A stretch of DNA of 10,982 bases, from NCBI GenBank assembly GCA_016292805.1, contig JAEDFM010000055.1:1-10982 (forward strand), read 5' to 3'. Below, one piece after another: positions 7,301 through 10,982 of this stretch. The notes beneath the pieces are model-generated. The model worked only from the letters and a program-made list of their open reading frames with translations. It searched no databases and was not told where the DNA came from. Both the position numbers and the translations under genes were made by a program. Numbering within the stretch: the first letter of the stretch is position 1; each line of letters opens with the position of its first letter. This stretch comes from Treponema sp. GTDB lineage: Bacteria; Spirochaetota; Spirochaetia; Treponematales; Treponemataceae.

Positions 7301-7788
7301 TATTGGTTGCAGTGCAGGAATATATTCCACAGGCTCAGGATTCTGTTACAAAACAGCAGCTGATAGAAGCATATTATTCAGTTCGCAGTGGTATTGGATT
7401 TAATAAAACTCCAGCTGAATATGGTGCTTTCCCTACAGACCCTTATTCTCATACTCCTGCTGGGCAGGGTGCAAAACAGCCTGGTATGACTGGTCAGGTA
7501 AAAGAAGAAATCATTACCCGTTGGGGAGAGCTTGGAATTAATCTTAATAAAGGACAAATCAGTTTTGCTCCAGAATATCTTTTGGATAAAGAATATGATG
7601 ACAACAAATTAAGTTTTACTCGTTTTGGTATTCCTTTTATTTATGAAAATTGCGGTACAAAATCAGTATCTGTAACTTATGCAGATGGTAAAACTGTAAC
7701 TGTTGGAGGAAATACTTTGGAAGGGGATGTTGTAAAAGCTCTTTTCAACCGTTCAAAAGACATTACAAGCGTGAAGGTAAAGATTTAG
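4387..7788 (+). CDS. very large GH94-like (alpha/alpha-barrel glycosidase/phosphorylase-type) protein of unknown substrate
   Basis: The 1133-residue protein has no signal peptide and no membrane segment, so it is probably cytoplasmic. Residues about 1-330 look beta-rich, with the segment LWSQGGITAGRIDCDHAVFP at about 55-74. A helical core follows with strongly family-like blocks: RRHGDPSRPWNRF (436-448), NYEGNWRDIFQNWE (462-475), DPWSNIGYWNDHQ (520-532), GGGIWMNTQRPEWNDANN (640-657), SFTGRSGTFYAYEG (947-960) and KQPGMTGQVKEE (1030-1041). The tail after about 1060 is again beta-rich. I recall these blocks in long bacterial proteins mostly annotated as hypothetical or 'cellobiose phosphorylase'. 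EWNDANN resembles the DWND motif of GH94 phosphorylases, making Asp654 a catalytic candidate; Asp530 in YWNDHQ is another. It is clearly longer than the usual GH94 length (about 800). An intracellular beta-glucan or disaccharide phosphorylase or hydrolase is an inference; the reaction is not established. Confidence 0.75.
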   Translation: MKGLCQKDYSAAFANSSKGSFIQMDGELYYKIENYDLMDNFFMTITSSTDVWNTLWSQGGITAGRIDCDHAVFPYYTADKIADGKDFTGSYTGIIVEKTGEKYIWQPFTHEAKINYNLERNLYKNTSGSKVYFEEINKDLGLTFKYGWTSSDKYGLVKHSIIQNMDGAAVKIQMLDGCRNILPACADANFQNVKSVLLDAYKKTDFDVNSGLTVFSLSSVPTDKAEPSEGLFGNVSWFTTNGKILTDDKNIQNFLLGKPVSETKVLKGGRPACLINKEISLGANACEEWYQVFDTFLSTGRVIQLKKQLAAKADMVDALKKDIEENIENLEQLIYEADGIQNTGDITASVHHKANVLFNIMRGGIFADNGNIHTADFVKFVGERNKAYLPVVEQLVESAKGDCLVTYEQLSSIINKANDPQLERLFLEYLPLIFSRRHGDPSRPWNRFSIKITDADKNRIFNYEGNWRDIFQNWEALCMSYPAYTKNIIAKFLNAMTIDGFNPYRISREGVDWEILDPTDPWSNIGYWNDHQVIYLQKMLELQNQLEPELLDKWLNTKLFSTSNIPYRLKSYQEMLKNPRSTVLFEKDLSSKMLAGSKTMGTDLKLWLTKADDVSKVELSSMLTKIVQIILAKLANFIPGGGIWMNTQRPEWNDANNALAGYGLSMVTLYYLYRMISFLKKLIEASASESFALPQETAVFLEEMFKLYKGTDPSTVQKWTDAAACKNRKAFVDIEGMLFQTQREALYANGHSTTEEKLSKAELLEGFAVIMKHLEATIDANKRPDGLYHAYNILHISDDSMAVSDLTLMLEGQVAALSSGYLSAKDVAQMTKALKASPLYVADRNTYILYPDKELPLFWDKNNFAFEKIQNIPAVTKLMTAGCSKIFVCDDKNPAAASICHFNSDFRNVDFMRQAFAEIKAATPDMLTPADEKAFEDVYESIFNHQSFTGRSGTFYAYEGLGSVYWHMVAKLLVAVQEYIPQAQDSVTKQQLIEAYYSVRSGIGFNKTPAEYGAFPTDPYSHTPAGQGAKQPGMTGQVKEEIITRWGELGINLNKGQISFAPEYLLDKEYDDNKLSFTRFGIPFIYENCGTKSVSVTYADGKTVTVGGNTLEGDVVKALFNRSKDITSVKVKI

Positions 7789-7875
7789 GGGATACAGCTT
7801 GTTCCCATATCTGAATACTATGATTGTTTTTGGATATCAGTAACAAAATGTTATCTACAGAAAAAACTATATATC

Positions 7876-7904
7876 TCTACATCATTTCATCATTTTGTTA
7901 TAAT
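7876..7904 (+). promoter_or_regulatory. promoter candidate giving a leaderless transcript of the second MATE gene
   Basis: TCTACA (7876-7881, four of six matches to the -35 consensus) and a perfect TATAAT (7899-7904) are separated by exactly 17 bases. Only six bases separate the -10 box from the ATG at 7911, so the A of the start codon is at the expected first transcribed base. No Shine-Dalgarno sequence is present upstream of that ATG, which fits leaderless initiation. Confidence 0.5.
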
Positions 7905-7910
7905 TGACAT

Positions 7911-9287
7911 ATGCAGAAATTAGACAAATCTTACCTTTTTGAAGAAATGCCCGTAATGCGGGCTATCTTCAAATTAACAATTCCAGTTATTATCAGTTCA
8001 ATTATTACCATTATTTATAATCTTTCTGATACATACTTTGTAGGAATGCTGAATGATCCTGTGCAAAATGCGGCAGTAACTCTTGTGGGGCCTGCTATGG
8101 TTCTGTTCTTTGCGGTTACTAATCTTTTTGGGATTGGTGCATCCAGTTTGATGAGCCGTAAACTTGGGGAAAAAAAGTATGATGATGTAAAACGGGCCAG
8201 CGCTACAGGCTTGTATTTAGGATTTTTTTGCGCTTGTGTAATATCTTTAGTCGGTTTTGTTTTTAATCCTTTTGTACTTAAGATTCTGGGAGCTTCTGAA
8301 ATTACTCATGATGTAACAAAACAATATATGTTCTGGACGGTTTGTCTTGGGGCTGTACCTGGCATTATGAATATTCTGTTCAGCTTTATTCTTCGTGCAG
8401 AAGGTCGTTCGATTATAGCTAGTATTGGTGCTATGAGCGGCTGTCTGCTGAATATCATTCTGGACCCATTTTTTATTCTTCCTTTTGGTTTGAATATGGG
8501 TGCTGCAGGTGCTGGGTTAGCAACCTTTATAGCCAATTGTTTTGCCTGTCTATATTATCTTATTCTGATTTTTGTTATCCGTAAAAAAACTCTTGTTTCT
8601 GTAAATCCTAAGTATTTTACTTTACGGGCATATATTATTAAGGATATTTTTGTGGTTGGTGTGCCAGGAGTTTTTCAAAATATATTGAATGTAATTGGTA
8701 TGACCATATTAAATAACATTGCTTCTGGTTATGGAACAGATGTAATAGCTTCTATGGGAATTGTAAGTAAAGTTAATCAGATTCCTATTCAGGTTATATT
8801 TGGATTCAGTCAGGGTATTATGCCTTTAATTGGCTATAACTTTGCCAGCAAAAATGTAGGTAGAATTAAGGAAACAATTCGCAAAGAATTTTCTATCATT
8901 ATGGGTTTGCTGTTAATCATTATGGCTGCATATATTTTGGGTGGAAAAAACATTGTAAGAATGTTTATGGATAATGATGTAATTGTAAATATTGGTTATA
9001 AATTTATGCTTGGTATGGCAATCTGTCTGCCATTTATGAGTCTGGATTTTATAACTGTAGGCATTTCTCAATCATTTGGTATGGGAAAAATTGCTTTAAT
9101 ATTTAGTTTCCTTAGAAAACTCTTTCTGGAAATCCCATTTATTTTCCTTTTCAGTAAATTATTTGGAATGTATGGACTTGCTTTCCCTGCAGTTGGTGCA
9201 GAAGTTGTAATGAGTATAATTGCACTTTTTGTCCTGATTAGAATGATTCGGAATTTGGAAAGTAATACAAAAATCAACCTGGGGTAA
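7911..9287 (+). CDS. MATE family efflux transporter (MepA-like)
   Basis: This is a second multidrug/toxin exporter of the MATE family, 458 residues with about 12 hydrophobic segments in two halves. It differs clearly from the transporter at 2963 and has the marks of the MepA-like branch: IPVIISSIITIIYNLSDTYF at 24-43, GIGASSLMSRKLGEKKYDDV at 74-93, LRAEGRSIIASIGAMSG at 161-177, NIILDPFF at 181-188, and in the second half QGIMPLIGYNFASKNVGRIK at 301-320. Residues 384-391 (GISQSFGM) match the family's 'GxxQxxG' region. The N-terminus at 7911 (FEEMPVMRAIFKLTIP at 10-25) is of normal length, yet lacks a ribosome binding site and lies six bases from a perfect -10 box. The gene converges on the cyclase gene, with a radical SAM relic between them. 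The coupling ion and substrate are not predictable. Confidence 0.93.
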   Translation: MQKLDKSYLFEEMPVMRAIFKLTIPVIISSIITIIYNLSDTYFVGMLNDPVQNAAVTLVGPAMVLFFAVTNLFGIGASSLMSRKLGEKKYDDVKRASATGLYLGFFCACVISLVGFVFNPFVLKILGASEITHDVTKQYMFWTVCLGAVPGIMNILFSFILRAEGRSIIASIGAMSGCLLNIILDPFFILPFGLNMGAAGAGLATFIANCFACLYYLILIFVIRKKTLVSVNPKYFTLRAYIIKDIFVVGVPGVFQNILNVIGMTILNNIASGYGTDVIASMGIVSKVNQIPIQVIFGFSQGIMPLIGYNFASKNVGRIKETIRKEFSIIMGLLLIIMAAYILGGKNIVRMFMDNDVIVNIGYKFMLGMAICLPFMSLDFITVGISQSFGMGKIALIFSFLRKLFLEIPFIFLFSKLFGMYGLAFPAVGAEVVMSIIALFVLIRMIRNLESNTKINLG

Positions 9288-9377
9288 AAACAAGGAGTAT
9301 TACGATTTAGGATTTTATATTTACCCTTACCTGAATGCCGGAAAAAATAAACCTTCGAACGAATTCATATACATAAT

Positions 9378-9533
9378 TCAATGGGGACAGTCCTCTACGC
9401 AATTCTTTTCGCAGTGCATGTAAGGGTCACACATAGCCCCAGTTCCAATCATGCACTTTTTCCGTTTACTTTTTAGCCGGGCCTCCAGCAGCTCCACAGC
9501 ATTTTCCTTCACCTCAATATCTTCAAAATGCAT
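9378..9533 (-). pseudogene. internal relic of an SPL-like radical SAM protein gene
   Basis: On the minus strand 51 codons read as an internal piece of a radical SAM protein of the spore-photoproduct-lyase-like group: FEDIEVKENAVELLE (residues 3-17) and KRKKCMIGTGAMCDPYMHCE (23-42). In the family this block follows the CxxxCxxC iron-sulfur motif, which is missing here; the frame upstream meets a TAG at 9549-9551, and the cyclase gene ends only 34 bases beyond the ATG. After GAAAAG the frame shifts: restoring one base gives the expected E-K-E-L-R, after which resemblance stops near 9397. Both ends of the gene are therefore lost, leaving about 140 homologous bases. A functional Cys-rich microprotein is conceivable (Cys at 27, 35, 41, 45 and 49), but a deletion relic is far more likely. 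It lies in the 279-base gap between convergent genes. Confidence 0.65.
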
Positions 9534-9566
9534 GTGACTCTCTAAGATTTTCTAGTATTAAAGCTG

Positions 9567-10952
9567 TTACTTAATCCCCTTCACAAAATAACAGCACATT
9601 TCACCTTTACCTTTTACTTCAACACTAACAGGGGCTTCAAACTGAATAAAATCTTTTGTCTGCAACCAGGTATTTTCAGAAACATGAATCTGCATAGGCT
9701 CACCTGTACTTTCCATACGACTTGCAACATTTACTGTGTCGCCCCATACATCATAAATAAACTTAGTCTTACCTATTACGCCGGCAACCAGATTTCCAGA
9801 ATTTATTCCTATTCTGATTCTTATCTGCATGTGGAATTTTTCGTTGAACTGCTGTACATCCGCTAAGAGGCCTTGTGCAAAATGAATCATTTTCACTGCG
9901 CCATCAGGAGTATTTTCGATTGTAAGGCCTGTCGCTGCCATGTAAGCGTCCCCAATAGTTTTTATTTTTTCAATTCCTTCATTTTTGGCTCGCTTATCAA
10001 AAAGAGAAACCAGTTCATTCAGCATAGAAACAGTTTCTTCCGCAGACATCTGACTGCTCATTTTTGTAAAGCCAACAATATCTGTAAATAAAATAGTTGC
10101 GTTGGGAAATCTTTGTGAAATGATATTATCCGGATGTTCAGTTAATTCCTTTGCAATTGGTTCTGGCAAAATATTCAAAAGCAGATTTTCAACTTTTTCG
10201 TTGGCAATACGAAGTTCTTTTGTTCTTTCATCAACTTTGATTTCCAGTTCTCTTTTGTAATTTTCAAGAATTTCAACTTCCCTTTCATGTGCATTTTCAA
10301 TAGTCTCATTGGAATCCATGACAACAAAAATATAAAGCACAATTGCCATGAATACTGTAGAAATATTCGTAAGATAAAAACCGCGAGTTCTAAAAGAAAT
10401 AACGGAAGATAAAATAGGAATAATCAGAAATAAAACTAAAGGAACGCGTACTCTTTTAGAAATGTTCTTGTAGTTTGATAAGATACAAATAATCTGAAGA
10501 ATCATGCAGACGCCAGGAATAATTGTTGCAATAATGCGGCCTTTTGCACGATGATAATGATTCAACTCATCATAAAAATAATACCAGCCTGTAAATCTGG
10601 AAATTATAAGAAGAATCACTCCAATTAAAAGTACCAGTTCTGCAGGTGCCAATAGAAATTTATTTCTTATTGACGCCTCTGTTTTATGAGAAAGCAAATC
10701 CCGCAGATACAAATTGAAACTTAAGAGCATCAGTAATGGAGAAAAATAATCTAAAAATCTTGAAATATTCAAGAACCATCGTGCCGTGTCTCCAGGAACT
10801 CCTTCATAGGTCAGATAAACTATAGGGGCTCCCAGATTAAGTACGGCGCTAACTTCCAGCAGGAAAATAGCAGTTTTTCTTTTAGCACATAAACTATTAG
10901 TAATCAGAATCAAAAATGCAATGAATGAACATGTTCCCTGTAGAAAGAGCAT
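9567..10952 (-). CDS. membrane-anchored class III adenylate/guanylate cyclase
   Basis: The protein makes a cyclic nucleotide, probably cAMP, at the cytoplasmic face of the inner membrane. Residues 1-212 hold about seven hydrophobic segments forming a membrane sensor-like half. Residues 214-256 are a charged coiled coil (KRELEIKVDERTKELRIANE at 233-252), followed by the cyclase lead-in LLLNILPEPIAKEL (257-270). The class III catalytic domain spans about 282-461. Visible active-site elements: metal-binding Asp291 in FTDIVGFT and Asp335 in KTIGDAYMA, the purine-site Lys331 region, and Asn408 and Arg412 in DTVNVASRMES (405-415), so the site appears complete. Lys331 and the Asp/Thr pair at 405-406 favour ATP over GTP. 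The frame stays open upstream of the ATG at 10952 to the window edge and no good ribosome binding site is seen, so the true start could lie outside. The gene converges on the MATE gene at 7911. Confidence 0.88.
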   Translation of the reverse strand: MLFLQGTCSFIAFLILITNSLCAKRKTAIFLLEVSAVLNLGAPIVYLTYEGVPGDTARWFLNISRFLDYFSPLLMLLSFNLYLRDLLSHKTEASIRNKFLLAPAELVLLIGVILLIISRFTGWYYFYDELNHYHRAKGRIIATIIPGVCMILQIICILSNYKNISKRVRVPLVLFLIIPILSSVISFRTRGFYLTNISTVFMAIVLYIFVVMDSNETIENAHEREVEILENYKRELEIKVDERTKELRIANEKVENLLLNILPEPIAKELTEHPDNIISQRFPNATILFTDIVGFTKMSSQMSAEETVSMLNELVSLFDKRAKNEGIEKIKTIGDAYMAATGLTIENTPDGAVKMIHFAQGLLADVQQFNEKFHMQIRIRIGINSGNLVAGVIGKTKFIYDVWGDTVNVASRMESTGEPMQIHVSENTWLQTKDFIQFEAPVSVEVKGKGEMCCYFVKGIK

Positions 10953-10982
10953 TATGAATCTTTGATATTTAATTAAAAAATC

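Noticed and set aside
9281..9335. GGGTAAA ... TTTACCC as a terminator between the convergent genes
   Set aside because: The stem is only seven base pairs with a loop of about 35 bases and no T-run on either strand.

Overview
The window is AT-rich DNA (roughly one third G+C by eye) that most resembles a host-associated spirochaete of the Treponema type from gut or rumen. This rests on base composition and on the membrane half of the nucleotide cyclase at the right end, which resembles treponemal signalling proteins as I remember them. It is an inference, because there is no rRNA or other marker gene.

Left part (1-2600) is accessory DNA. It opens with a decayed gene for a multi-module zinc-ribbon protein (frameshifts near 48-120, a TGA at 337-339 in place of a conserved Trp codon, then an open reading frame 385-921). 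A short leader follows, with one C-rich arm facing three tandem copies of its complement, and then an intact AlbA_2 / RecG-like ATPase regulator gene (1008-2531). A perfect 36-base palindrome lies directly after that gene.

Middle part (2600-7790): a 430-base gap carries a 108-base G+C-rich, hairpin-rich island that looks like a dispersed repeat. A good promoter and ribosome binding site then lead into a MATE efflux transporter (2963-4303). After 83 bases comes a very large cytoplasmic protein (4387-7788) that I place tentatively with the alpha/alpha-barrel glycosidase/phosphorylase (GH94-like) proteins and whose substrate is unknown. These two genes could be co-transcribed.

Right part (7790-10982): a second MATE transporter of the MepA-like type (7911-9287) has no Shine-Dalgarno sequence, and its best promoter places the transcript start at the ATG itself, so it may be leaderless. 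Convergent to it is a membrane-anchored class III nucleotide cyclase (9567-10952, minus strand). Between the two lies an internal fragment of an SPL-like radical SAM gene, truncated at both ends.

The genes do not form one clear pathway. The coherent themes are efflux (two unlike MATE proteins), sugar metabolism (the GH94-like protein) and second-messenger signalling (the cyclase), next to an eroding accessory segment. I see no tRNA, rRNA, CRISPR array or intact transposase. The best candidates for something undescribed are the three-way leader at 941-1007, the G+C-rich island at 2725-2832 and the function of the 1133-residue protein.
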